26,373 nt of DNA from Butyriboletus loyo (taxonomy: Eukaryota; Basidiomycota; Agaricomycetes; Boletales; Boletaceae), in contig JBBPSI010000300.1 of assembly GCA_038093515.1 (NCBI GenBank), forward strand, positions 1 to 26,373, in the 5' to 3' direction. The position numbers and the translations under genes were made by a program. The notes under the pieces were generated by a model. The model was not told the DNA's origin. It was given only the letters and a program-made list of their open reading frames with translations, and did no database searches. Below are positions 7,388 to 16,462 of the stretch, in pieces (within the stretch, counting starts at the first letter, position 1; the number at the start of each line of letters is the position of its first letter).

Positions 7388-8642
7388 ATGGCCATCGCTC
7401 CTGCAGAAAACACCTCTTCCACTGAAAACAATGCTCCCCTTCCACCGCAACCTCCTGTTCGCTCTTCCTGTCTCCCTGTCTCCTCTCATCGTGTTCTTTA
7501 CGCCGCCGTTTTAGAAAATCCAGTCACCACATATGTGCTTGAACAGCATATGGACTTCACCAGACTATGTCCTCCACACCCTCGCTTCACTCTACTGCTC
7601 CTATGCCCTTGCCCGCACCATCCACACTCGCCTCTGCCCCGACAACCAACCACCGGTGTACGCTGCCACCCTTGAGTTCTCCCTGATGGAGGCTAGGGGA
7701 TACACCTTAGACATCCTCCACACCGAAGGTTTCAGATATGTGGTTGACCAGTTATTGCCAGGTATTCTGGCCCCAGTTCTCCGACCCATCCTCATCGCAC
7801 TTGCTCCCAGGGAGCGGCAATTCTACCTCCACTCCGCCGATCGCATCGGCTACCTCTGCCCCATGGCTCGTGGCCCCAATCCAGTGCCTCGTCCTCCCCC
7901 AGCAAGATCTCCTTCGCCTGTACCTGTTCCAGCGCCATCCGCTCGAGAGTCGCCTACAACCACACTGGTAGCAGACTCATGACGTGAAACCACTGGAGAG
8001 TCCTTGGAGTCCTTTCGGACCGACGTCGACGAGCCCCAGGTTGCTCGTCAATACTCCCCCCTACCGCCTCGTATGGTGCGTCGCCAACCTCGCCAGGTGC
8101 TACTCCAGGTCAGAGCTATCCCCGGATCAGTCACCCTCACTGCTGCAGGAAGAAGGATCGCCAACAGAGCCGTCTGCTCCATTACCCCCCAGCCGTCTAC
8201 TCGACGAGGAACTCTCACCATCCAGCTCATCCCTCATGTCACCTCCCCCCTCACTGCAGCTGGCAGTTCTAATGACTCTTCATATGGACCCCCGCCTCCC
8301 TATCTCACCGGTCGGGGCACTTGTGATTCCCCTATCATCCTGGACGACAGATCCCCGGCTGCCAGCCCATGCCCTACTCGACCTCGCCTTGTCCGCCCGC
8401 AGCTCTGCTTTGAGTGCGGGACCGTCGGCCACTTCTGCAGAGAATGCCCTAACTACACCTGCCCGTTCTGCCATCAGATCACCCCTGGTCATATACAGGA
8501 GTTTTGTCCAGAGCGTGTCTGCGGCCTATGCGGCACCATTGGCCACATTGTCGCCAACTGCACCTTCCGGGACGACGTATGGGCGGATGTCTCTGCCGAT
8601 GACGCTTACAACAACGACTTCAATGAGGGAGCATCTCAGTGA
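7388..8642 (+). pseudogene. gypsy A 3' ORF: zinc-knuckle protein of unknown function
   Basis: An extra gene downstream of pol, about 418 codons, starting ATGGCC eight bases after the ancestral pol TAA. It has an N-terminal domain I do not recognise (conserved pieces HTRLCPDNQPPVYAA and APRERQFYLHSADRIGYLCP), a Pro-rich linker, a PPPPY motif (SSYGPPPPYLTG), and a C-terminal block of three zinc knuckles: CFECGTVGHFCREC and CGLCGTIGHIVANC (both C-x2-C-x4-H-x4-C) around CPFCHQITPGHIQEFC (C-x2-C-x6-H-x4-C). Knuckles like these bind single-stranded nucleic acid in retroviral nucleocapsids, so a role in RNA packaging or chaperoning is plausible; that is inference. Compared with gypsy C, two bases are lost near 7562 and there is a TGA at 7980-7982; each copy is broken at different places, so the ancestral gene was open. 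Confidence 0.8.
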
Positions 8643-8680
8643 GGGGAATTTTCAAGTAGTGGAGTCGGAGTCTCCACCAT

Positions 8681-8690
8681 GGGAAGGGGG
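8681..8690 (+). other. polypurine tract of gypsy A
   Basis: GGGAAGGGGG sits three bases before the 3' LTR, the usual place for the plus-strand primer. The same tract is found in gypsy C at 19911-19920 on the minus strand. Confidence 0.85.
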
Positions 8691-8693
8691 TAA

Positions 8694-9121
8694 TGTTACG
8701 GTGACGGTCTACTTTTTCTCTCCTTTGCCATTAGGACTACTATCTTCGCCTAGCTTATTGCTAGTTCCCTTTGAGCGGTATGAACCGCTCTAGCTTAGTC
8801 ACCATTTCCCACGCACGGACGCGCTTTCTTTCATACTCCAGAATCTTCTAGAGTACTCCTTCCTCATTTGTACTTTCTCTCTCGCGACCCAATTGGGAGC
8901 ATGGTCTGTGCGCAGACCCCCAGTAGTATAAAGACCTGGTCTTTACACCCATGTACTCTATCTAGTTCTACACAGTCACCTGCTAGCAATTAGTTTCCTT
9001 CCAGACTCTTAGTGTGCACACTAAGACATAGTCTGAGACTTCCCCCAGAATCACCTCTCGAGTCCTGCAGCTACTCCAGAGTGCCGCCTCATCGTTCTAG
9101 TTGTTAGCGCCCAGCGTAACA
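8694..9121 (+). repeat. 3' LTR of gypsy A (LTR family A)
   Basis: 428 bases, TGTTACGG to CGTAACA, plus orientation. Promoter landmarks in order: the dyad GGTCTGTGCGCAGACC (8903-8918), TATAAAG (about 8927) and ATCTAGTTCT (8960-8969), the presumed transcript start and self-primer. The right edge abuts gypsy D coding sequence. Confidence 0.95.
8903..8933 (+). promoter_or_regulatory. LTR core promoter: dyad motif plus TATA box
   Basis: GGTCTGTGCGCAGACC is a near-perfect inverted repeat ending about 8 bases before TATAAAG. The same GGTCTGTG motif stands about 22-25 bases upstream of the TATA box in LTR families B and C, which are otherwise unlike this LTR, so it is probably a factor-binding site or a shared initiation element. 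Confidence 0.55.
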
Positions 9122-10525
9122 CATGGCATGTCTTAATATACCACTTGACGTTGTCCACCAGTTGTGGCCACCAAAAATGAAGTAGCAACCTAGTATGGAC
9201 CATGAAGACACCTTTGTGTCCAAGGTCATCATGAGCCTCCCAAATCAGCCCATACTGACACTCCTCCGACACGACCAATTGATGTTTCCCATGCAGCTCG
9301 CGGCACCACAGGGAACCATTAAGAATACAAAAATGGAACATGGAATTCAAGAATGAAGGAAACTCCTTATCGGAGATACCCTCAGGATGCTCATGAGTCT
9401 CCAAGAAACCGCGGATCAAGTGAATCCGAGCATCTCTGGAGACCGCCTTTGAAGAGCGAGGGATCACTTGGTCGACGACCTGTGTAATTTCATCAGTCGA
9501 CTCGACAGGAGATAAAAATGCTTGGTAGGTGCTGGGTGGAACCAGGCTAATAAAGGGGATCCAATACAGATCCGCCCGGGAATAATACACTGGATGGTGT
9601 GGATCTGACGGATCGCTGTTTGCTAGAGGGAGGGGATATCGGTCATTTAACAATACAATCGCAAAGGAATAGGAATCGTCCAGCCAATCATCGAAGTTAT
9701 CCACCTCGGGGGGATCATCCTCCGAGGGGGGTCTCCGAGACAGACCATCTGTGCCAGTATGCCCTTCTGCAGGTATGTGGACGAGCTTGAAGTGGAAAAG
9801 CAGTATGCCTGTGATCCATTGGTTGATGGTTGTGTTGGGCTGCAAATCCGGGTTATTGATCATTCCCTTGACATATTTGGCATCCATTTCGACTGTAAGA
9901 TTAGCAACTCCAAAAATGAATATCCGGACTGCTCGCAAGGCATAGAACAGTCCATAAAGCTCGAGCTTCGCTTGGGAATAGTGACTCTCAACCTTGGTAA
10001 TTCTGATGGAACCAAACCGACTCAGATAATGTTTGCCATCCTTGCCTTCTTGGGATAGAATAAACCCGACTGTGATCACTGATGTGTCAACAGCCAGGAA
10101 AACCTCTCATCTGCTCTCATAGTCGAGGTGTTGGAGTGCAGGGGATTCGATGATGGCATCTTTGAGATGCTGCATCGATTCCTGCTGGGAATCCCCCCAA
10201 GTGAAGGGAACTCCTTTCCGTGTCAAATTGACCAATGGATGTGCAAGCTTCGCAAAATCGCAGATAAAGATTCATAGTATGCCACACGTACCTAAGAATC
10301 TGCGCACCTGGGTCAGTGTAGAACACTCTGGCCAGTCACGGATCTTCTGGACCTTCGTATCTGGAGGGATGCGACCCTCTAAAGTACACTTGTGCCCCAC
10401 TATAATAGCATCTGGGGCAGCAAGCACAAACTTTTTGGCTGACACCGTAGCGCCTACGTTCTGTAATCTCTGTAAAATGCAGTTAATGACTATTAGATGG
10501 TCCCAGATCCTACAACCTTAGCCTC
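9122..10525 (-). pseudogene. pol: gypsy D Pol: reverse transcriptase C-terminus, RNase H, integrase zinc domain
   Basis: Reading leftwards from about 10525: the end of reverse transcriptase (WDHLIVINCILQRLQNVGA, then SAKKFVLAAPDAIIVGHKCT and KIRDWPECSTLTQVRRFLGT), the connection, and RNase H with its acidic residues (AVDTSVITVGFILSQ, KLELYGLFYAL, EMDAKYVKG). Then comes a segment typical of fungal elements (HIPAEGHTGTDGLSRRP) and the integrase zinc domain (HDDLGHKGVFMVH, cut before the cysteines by gypsy A). Two TGA stops replace expected Arg at about 10275 and 10108. The polymerase core with the YxDD box is missing: pre-RT sequence joins directly to sequence that normally follows it. The longest open stretch is 10079-9122. 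Confidence 0.85.
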
Positions 10526-10895
10526 AAGGTATCACAATGGAAGAGTGTGGTGGGCGACTATGAGACCGTTTTCACTTTGGAGGATGTGATCCCCATACTC
10601 CCGCTCTACCATTCCAGGATCTTGTTTGTTCACCTGGACAGTATTTGTGAAAGGGAATAGTGCAGGGGCAGATATGCGCTTTGTGGTGGTGAGATCGCAG
10701 AACTGTTTATGGAATTCTGGAGCAACAGTGAAGAGTTCCTTGACTGGAACTGGGATTGATGACTCGAGTACCCTTTCGAGAACCTGCTTTGGAGCAGTCT
10801 CGTCCTTGAGAGGGAAGGAATATCAGAATTGGTTGTTTGGTGGATAGGATGGGGTGAAATCAGAGGTTGGAGTGGTAGATAGCTTTGGAGGCATG
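10526..10895 (-). pseudogene. gypsy D pre-RT linker region
   Basis: Minus-strand reading gives NTVQVNKQDPGMVERE, then GDHILQSENGLIVAHHTL, which I associate with the stretch ahead of reverse transcriptase in basidiomycete gypsy elements. A TGA follows. The N-terminal side is interrupted by the solo LTR at 10896. The exact protein role is uncertain; it may be part of the protease-polymerase linker. Confidence 0.5.
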
Positions 10896-11716
10896 TGTTA
10901 CAGTTTTACCCCTAAGCGTACCCTGGCACTCGTTTTCCCACGCTCACGCTTTTCCGCCGCCCCCGCCGTCTTGCGATGCCACCCATCACCCGCTCCCCAG
11001 TCGCCTAGTGGACGTCATCCACTTCCCCGGTCGTTCCTGCGCAAGTCTCAGTGACGCTACACTGAGATAGCCCCTGTCTCTCGCCCCGATGGGCTGGACC
11101 CATAGCTGAGCTGTCGCGTCCTCTATTTCTTTATCCAATGACATTTGGTTCATCACGTGACTAGCACGTGACTAGATTACGACACGTCAGTACCTTCGCG
11201 TCGAGACCCATATCCAAGGGCTCCGCCGTTCGCGCACCCTTCGCCCTGTGGGGCTCACCTCATGGACATCGTCACTTCGCCTTCTGACCTTCTCATTCGT
11301 TGATGATGTCACCTTCTTGCTCAGAGCTTAGCTCCCTCGTTACCGGCACTTTGCTGCTCCCCCATTCGCCGTTATGACTCGAGCAGACTCATAACCCTCC
11401 GCCCTTCGCTGCCACGCACAGCTCGGTCTGTGCACGATACCCACTAGTATATATACGAGTACTTAGAGAAGTACCGACTCTTTAGCTAATTCTACGCATC
11501 TACCAAGTGCATAGTAATCTAGCAGTATACCCCATCTGCCGATAGAGCCGATAAGCTTCAGCTCGATCTCGTCTGGTCGCCACCTTACGACATCTCGCCG
11601 ACACTTGCTCTGCAGAAGCCCGATAGCGTCGTCTACGCGAGTCGGCCATTTCCTCATTAGGCTCGAGCCCCTAGTCAAGTGCTCGCTGCTAGTTATTGTG
11701 TGCTATCAGCGTAACA
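10896..11716 (+). repeat. solo LTR (LTR family C) inside gypsy D
   Basis: An 821-base solo LTR, TGTTACAG to GCGTAACA, with perfect duplication GCATG (10891-10895 and 11717-11721). It is rich in CG dinucleotides compared with its surroundings, which suggests recent arrival or little methylation decay. Landmarks: CACGTG at 11154 and 11165, GGTCTGTGCACG at 11425 and a TATATATA box at 11448, so it is oriented plus. No other copy is in the window. Short open frames within it are not convincing genes. Confidence 0.9.
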
Positions 11717-11990
11717 GCATGTCCCTACCAGTCAATGCTATGACCAGAACATTATCACTCCCATGTCCAGAAGTATCACAGGATTTCTCAATGACATGGG
11801 AGGTGGGTGGTGGTGTTTCAGGTCTGCACAATTGGTGGATACCTGGGTACTCTATCTCCTTGGACACAGAAGCCGTGCGGGTTTCCTGCCTCAGGGGTTG
11901 CCTTGGCATCACTGCTACTCCATTGAAGCAAACTCACTTAGCATGATTCCCCTCTTTTGAGGTTCTTTCTGCCTGAAAGCTCACCCAAGC
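11717..11990 (-). pseudogene. gypsy D gag-pol linker remnant
   Basis: Between the solo LTR and the gag stop, the minus strand reads a Pro/Thr/Ser-rich segment (PETPPPTSHVIEKSCDTSGH) with stops. It is likely part of the gag-to-pol linker or protease N-terminus of gypsy D. I do not see a protease DTG/DSG motif, which may be lost. Confidence 0.4.
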
Positions 11991-12916
11991 TCAAACTAGA
12001 AAGGGTTGAAATTCAGGGTCAGTGACACTAGGAGGAGCAGCAGCATCATTGCTGCCTAAATAAAAGACAGATTTCTGCTTGAAGGCTACTGGCTCAAAAT
12101 CAAGAACTACATCTGTATCTGGATATGTCAAGGAGACAATTCCGAATGTCATATGCAGAGGCATGTCCCAGATCCTGGAGGAACTCGCCACTGGTGCTGC
12201 TCTCAAGCCAGAAGCACATTCTGCCTCTAGTTTCTCAACACAATCTGTTATGCATTGGGTTCCAGGTATGCACAGAATGTGCGAGTTATCCACCATATAC
12301 AAGTGTCCATCTGCTCTGTGAATGATATGCCCTGCCTGGATATACTCCTCTATGCTTGGGCAATTCCATGTGAAATGCCCAATAATCGCACAGAAGGCAC
12401 AGGACTTCTGCTGCACTGTCAGAGCATATTCCAGTTTAGGGGCTTGAAGGGTTGGAGGTTGGTGTCATATACTGGTTGGTATCTGGTTTTGACTTTGGTA
12501 TGTCAGCGAACTGCAATTGGTGGTAGTAGGTGCTGTGGCAGTTGTAGATGGAATAGCGAAAGATCAAAGCGCTGATCCTGTCAATAGAAACTTAGCTGCA
12601 CCAATGGTATCAGTGATCAGATATGGATCATCAGGGTGGAGGTCTGACCAGACTATAACTAGCTGATGTCGGGTCCTTTCCTCCACATCCTGTGAAAATC
12701 CAGAAAGGAAAAGAGAATTGCACTTTACCTCTGAAAGCTTCTTAGTAGCAATCAGGAGGGATGCAATCTTTATGAACTTCCATCAGTACTCTCCAAGATC
12801 CTCCTGGTTGTTCATCGCATGAGCCTTGGAATCCTGAACTAGATATTGAGGTCAGCTTGGCAATACTGGTCATCCCCTTCACATCCAGGGTGTAGATCTT
12901 TGACTGCTGTAGTAAA
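11991..12916 (-). pseudogene. gag: gypsy D Gag, C-terminal part with CCHC zinc knuckle
   Basis: The zinc knuckle CAFCAIIGHFTWNC (C-x2-C-x4-H-x4-C, about 12400-12360) is followed by CPSIEEYIQAGHIIHRADGH and a tail to the stop at 11991, the pattern of basidiomycete gypsy Gag proteins, where the knuckle binds the element RNA. Upstream, from 12916, come pieces of the capsid C-terminal region (TTAVKDLHPGCEGDDQYC, KKLSEVKCNSLFLSGFSQDV, RHQLVIVWSDLHPDDPYLI) with a frameshift near 12835 and several stops. It joins across the solo LTR at 12917-13343 to the rest of gag. Confidence 0.8.
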
Positions 12917-13343
12917 TGTTACGGTAGTGGTATACTTTTTCCACCCACTACCACTTGGACTACTTCATTTGCCTAGCTTACAGCTAGTTCCCTTTGAACG
13001 GTACCAACCATTCTAGATTAGTCATCACTTCCCACGCACGGACACACTTTCCTTCATACTCCAGAACGTTCTAGAGTATCTCTTCCCCATTTGTACTTTC
13101 CCTTCTCACAGCTCGATTAGGGACATGGTCTGTGCGCAGACCCCAGTAGTATAAAGACTCAACCTTTATACCATGTACAGTATCTAGTTCTATGCAGTCA
13201 CCTGCTAGCAATTAGTTTCACTCCAGACTCTTAGTGTGCGCACTAAGACATAGTCTGAGACCCAGCTCAGAAACGCTTCACGAGTCTCGAGGCCACTCCA
13301 GAGTGCCTCCTCGCTGTTTTAGTTGTTAGCGCCCAGCGTAACA
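12917..13343 (+). repeat. solo LTR (LTR family A) inside gypsy D gag
   Basis: 427 bases, TGTTACGG to CGTAACA, with perfect duplication GTAAA (12912-12916 and 13344-13348). Same landmarks as the gypsy A LTR, including GGTCTGTGCGCAGACC around 13128 and TATAAAG about 13150. Gag coding sequence continues on both sides. Confidence 0.95.
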
Positions 13344-14253
13344 GTAAATAACTTCCAATCGTCTCCTGAGGCTGAAGGCAAGGTTTCCCAAACCTTAGCC
13401 TCATTGAGATCCGTGTAGCAGATTGCCATGCATATTTGTTGTAATTCTGTAAGATCAGCAGAGACTCCTAGGAACTCAATGTCCTCTAAGTATCACAGAA
13501 GCTGCATGGGAGTCTTTCCATCAAACTTGGGCGTGTTTTGGATACCTCTAAGAGGCATCTGGAAGGTGTGAGGCATGGCTCATCGTGGAGCTGGCAATGG
13601 CAATGGTGAAGGGCTTGGTGTAGATTTGATAGTAGGATGATCCACAGATGCAATATTAGCAATTCCGTGATATTCCTGCACAGAATCCGAGAGATCAAGG
13701 GATATATGTTGCGTTGGCTGGAAGAGGAATGACAAGGAGAAAGAATCCGGAGTGTTAGGTTGTGAAGGTGGAGATGACGAAGTCAGAGGTGTTAATGAAG
13801 ATTCTCTCGATTCTGGTGATTCCAGAAGATGGATGATATATGGATTTTGATGAGGAGATGAGTGGGCAAAAGCACCAGGAACACCAGTTAATTTGAAACC
13901 CAAGAGATCCAGCACCGATGTCAAGGTGTGATGGACCGCTGTCACAGTTATCTGGTTTCCAGGAACCGAGTCTTGACAGCTGTCAACCTGTGTCAAGTCT
14001 GTCAGGTGACATCTGTCTGATGTGTCCATTGCTAGATTGACAGGAATTTCAAATGAGCAGTCAGCAGACCAGATCACATTGTAATTGGTAACAATGACAG
14101 GTGTCAGGAATCAGGAATCCTCAGAGATATTGAGATTCTGGAAATGTGCGAGCAGGTTTTCTAGCTCAACATGCTATGGATTGGGCTGAAGGGTCCTTCT
14201 CATCAATGCTTCTACTTCCCTCATGGTGGGCTCCAGTTGAATGATGCAAGATG
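13344..14253 (-). pseudogene. gag: gypsy D Gag, N-terminal and capsid part
   Basis: Nearest the solo LTR is the capsid-type segment (TPKFDGKTPMQLL, then YLEDIEFLGVSADLTELQQI, with TGA for Arg between them). Upstream is a 165-residue open stretch (14077-13580) rich in Pro and Ser, with HTLTSVLDLLGFKLTGVPGA, that would form the disordered N-terminal region. Further upstream, EALMRRTLQPNP and HVELENLLAHFQNLNISEDS are separated by stops. The reading is interrupted by a solo LTR at 14254. Gag builds the particle; this copy cannot be translated as a unit. Confidence 0.7.
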
Positions 14254-14745
14254 TGTTATAATCGTATCTCTTATAACTATCTTTTGCATTCAGACTTCGT
14301 CATATTTTCTTTCAAGGGTCACATGACTTCGCGCACGTGATCGTGGGATTATACATGTGATCACAGGCTGACTAAGCATATGATGTCATGGTCCAGACTG
14401 GCCCAGACTCTATGACGTCACGCCTCATGTATTTAATCTCCGTTTGCTTCTCTTCTTTTTGATCGCCATCGACTTCTATTTCTCATCATCGTTGACTCGT
14501 GACTTCTTCATATGTACATGTATAGTAACTAGTCTCATGCACTGCATGGTCTGTGTGCATTCCCCTGTAATATAAAAGGGCTCGTGGTTGCGGCTAGGAT
14601 TCCCTAGCTTTAACCACTTGTCTATTCGCTGGCAACAGTTGAGAGATTAAGGTCCTGAGCTATTCCTCATTACCATCGCCAGTACCTGTGTAGTACTGCA
14701 ACAGTTGCGGAACCCCGTGTGCCTGATAACTTCGTTGTCATAACA
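14254..14745 (+). repeat. solo LTR (LTR family B) inside gypsy D
   Basis: 492 bases, TGTTATAATCG to GTCATAACA, with perfect duplication AGATG (14249-14253 and 14746-14750). GGTCTGTGTGCA (14548-14559) and TATAAAA (14571) mark the promoter in plus orientation; CACGTG is at 14334. It matches 19331-19819 end to end in opposite orientation. Confidence 0.95.
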
Positions 14746-15106
14746 AGATGGGACTGAGAGTGAAGAACCCTGCTACAGGAAGAACTCAATCCAATCAAAA
14801 GCAAAGAAATAAAGAAAAGGGTGTGATATGATTGACCCCAAAGAGAAGTAGAGAGGCAACAAAGAGAGGAACACCAGGGAAGGTCATTTCCACTAATGTC
14901 TTTACAGAAAACCCAATATTCCGGACTTCCTCTGCTATGGAATGGACTGGAGAGGACTCAGAAATGCGAGAGGGTGGATGGAATCCATTGGCTATGGCTT
15001 GAAGATCGAGGAACTATGGCAGTGGGTGACTAGATGATCGCACAGAGAGGCAGGAGAGTTGAAAAGTGGTATTTTAGGTTGTAGTTACAACCTTTTTATA
15101 GTCTGG
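14746..15106 (-). other. gypsy D leader and promoter region
   Basis: The minus strand has TATAAAAAGG (about 15091-15100) directly followed by the palindrome GGTTGTAACTACAACC. About 100 bases downstream is an ATG (MDSIHPLAFLSPLQ) whose frame soon meets TAG. This fits the 5' LTR end and leader of gypsy D, though I could not place its LTR ends or primer site. Confidence 0.4.
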
Positions 15107-15860
15107 GCATTTCCCAAGACTTGAAACACTAAGGATAAGTGAAAACTAAGTACAAATATCAAGGAAATTGTTGACAGAATGTATATAATCATAGTGGTTG
15201 CCATAGAAGTTGAATGGAAATAATAAGTACAAGATCAAATAAAAAGGAACCTACCTGCAAACACTTTCCGGACACATGGGACACAGAACCTTGATGACCA
15301 CAGAAACATCAGAATCGGATGGAAGTCCACAAGGAAGAGGAATGGAAGTGAAAATAGTTGTGAAGTGGTTGTTTGCGATGCATGTAAGTGCTGAATTGCC
15401 AGGAAAATGAGTGATTGTGACATAGAGGATATGCATTCTCTACAACATTCATGACTATTCTGGTGTCGTTCATAGTTTTCTGGCTTCCACTAGCGCACAC
15501 ATGGCTCTTCAAACACTGAGGGGTCATAATGATAAGAAAGAAGTAAGTTTAAAGCATAAAGCACCCTCGAGCATGTGAACTGATAGGAAGGAAACAGGAG
15601 GTGTGGAGCACATACACACCACGTCATATCTTTCTCAGAAGAGAAATGGGGCTGACATCTGATGCAGATGAGTACGTTCAGGTAGGACAATATTGGGTCA
15701 TGTTTCAGCCCGTACTTGCCTGTACTAGCCCTGCAGCAAAGAAAAAAAGTAAGAAAGAACTGGGAAGGAGGGCAAGATCTGGTTCGGAAGGGTAAGGATC
15801 AACCTGATAGCTGCCTATGTGTAATACATTGTCATGATTACTTACTAATGGATAATACTT
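15107..15860. other. no recognisable gene; unassigned DNA
   Basis: About 750 bases where I identify no element. Short open frames on the minus strand (15423-15235, 15436-15251, 15690-15490) overlap in different frames. One reading ends GLPSDSDVSVVIKVLCPMCP just before a splice-donor-like GCAGGTAGGT, so a fragment of a host exon or of the gypsy D LTR is possible, but I cannot support either. Confidence 0.3.
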
Positions 15861-15924
15861 GATGCTCATGTGCCCACGGTCAGATACCTCTGTGTGTAGT
15901 CACTGACCTGCACTAACCTCTTCA

Positions 15925-16324
15925 AGTCCTCCATAGTCCAATCCTTGTAAGCATAGGCTAAGTCTACTCTTGCCTTGCAATGCCTGGCAGAAAGGATAGG
16001 TCATTTTTGCTTGACCACAGCCAGGTTTTTTCAAGTGCTGGCATATGTGTTGGGGTTGAGGAGTTGGTTGATAATATTGCGAGAGCTTTGGTCACCTGGA
16101 CAGCATATTTTGCCTTGTGAGTAGAGATAAGATGGATAGCATGGCAGATATTAGCTGAAGAAAGCTGTGATGGATGACCTCCAGTGGACTTTTGCACAAT
16201 AGAACACTACTTTGAATGAAGCCTAGAGATGGTGGGATGAAGGCCAGTGGTGGAGGCAAGCAGAATGATCAGAATCAAGCATGGTCAAGATGGTATTCTT
16301 TTGGGTGGAGGAGATAGATCTCAT
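15925..16324 (-). pseudogene. Tc1-type transposase, DNA-binding part (decayed)
   Basis: From the ATG at 16324 the reading is MRSISSTQKNTILTMLDSDH, the usual opening of these transposases, then frameshifts. It resumes as QKSTGGHPSQLSSANICHAI and NAVQ-like KYAVQVTKALAIL (paired-type helix-turn-helix region), then SKNDLSFLPGIARQE, and after another shift KARVDLAYAYKDWTMEDLKR, the lead-in to the catalytic domain. It matches the second transposase (17670-17933) in SGHPS-type and NAVQ motifs but is clearly a different subfamily. No catalytic residue is left. Confidence 0.75.
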
Positions 16325-16462
16325 GGTGGTAGAAGTTGGGAAGAAAGAAGCATGTGAACTTTTCCCAACTCAGACATAATGTTTATATGTGTATCTTTGT
16401 TTGTAGGACCAAACAAACACAATTATCCTTTCATTTGGCTGAGATTCCACTGTTGAGGCTAA

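Larger units (their letters stand above)
5357..9121 (+). mobile_element. gypsy A: 3' half of a Ty3/gypsy chromovirus
   Basis: A plus-strand element of the same family as gypsy B and C. The window holds the end of pol (integrase and chromodomain), an extra 3' ORF with zinc knuckles, a polypurine tract and the 3' LTR. Its left part is displaced by the insertion of gypsy B at 5357, and a solo LTR splits it at 6445-6967. It sits inside the integrase region of gypsy D; CATGG (9122-9126) is the candidate duplication. Coding decay is light: both pol pieces rejoin in frame across the solo LTR. Confidence 0.9.
9122..15106 (-). mobile_element. gypsy D: decayed Ty3/gypsy element of a second lineage
   Basis: A minus-strand element with leader and TATA box (about 15095), gag with CCHC knuckle, a linker region, remnants of reverse transcriptase, RNase H and the start of integrase. 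The proteins differ from the A/B/C family. It is broken by gypsy A at 9121 and by solo LTRs at 10896-11716, 12917-13343 and 14254-14745, each with perfect five-base duplications, so coding sequence resumes cleanly on each side. Many stops are TGA in place of Arg. The right limit is set at the TATA-like box; I could not define its LTR. Confidence 0.8.

Noticed and set aside
7984..8793. 269-codon plus-strand ORF overlapping the 3' zinc-knuckle gene and running into the LTR
   Set aside because: Different frame from the knuckles; low-complexity Ser/Pro/Leu product ending in the LTR, so an off-frame shadow.
10854..11070. Short ORFs in the CG-rich LTR at 10896-11716
   Set aside because: They lie within a solo LTR with exact duplications and show only low-complexity Pro/Ser/Arg sequence.
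15601..15795. 64-codon plus-strand ORF in the unassigned region
   Set aside because: Short, Lys-rich end from an A-rich stretch, no recognisable motif and no supporting context.
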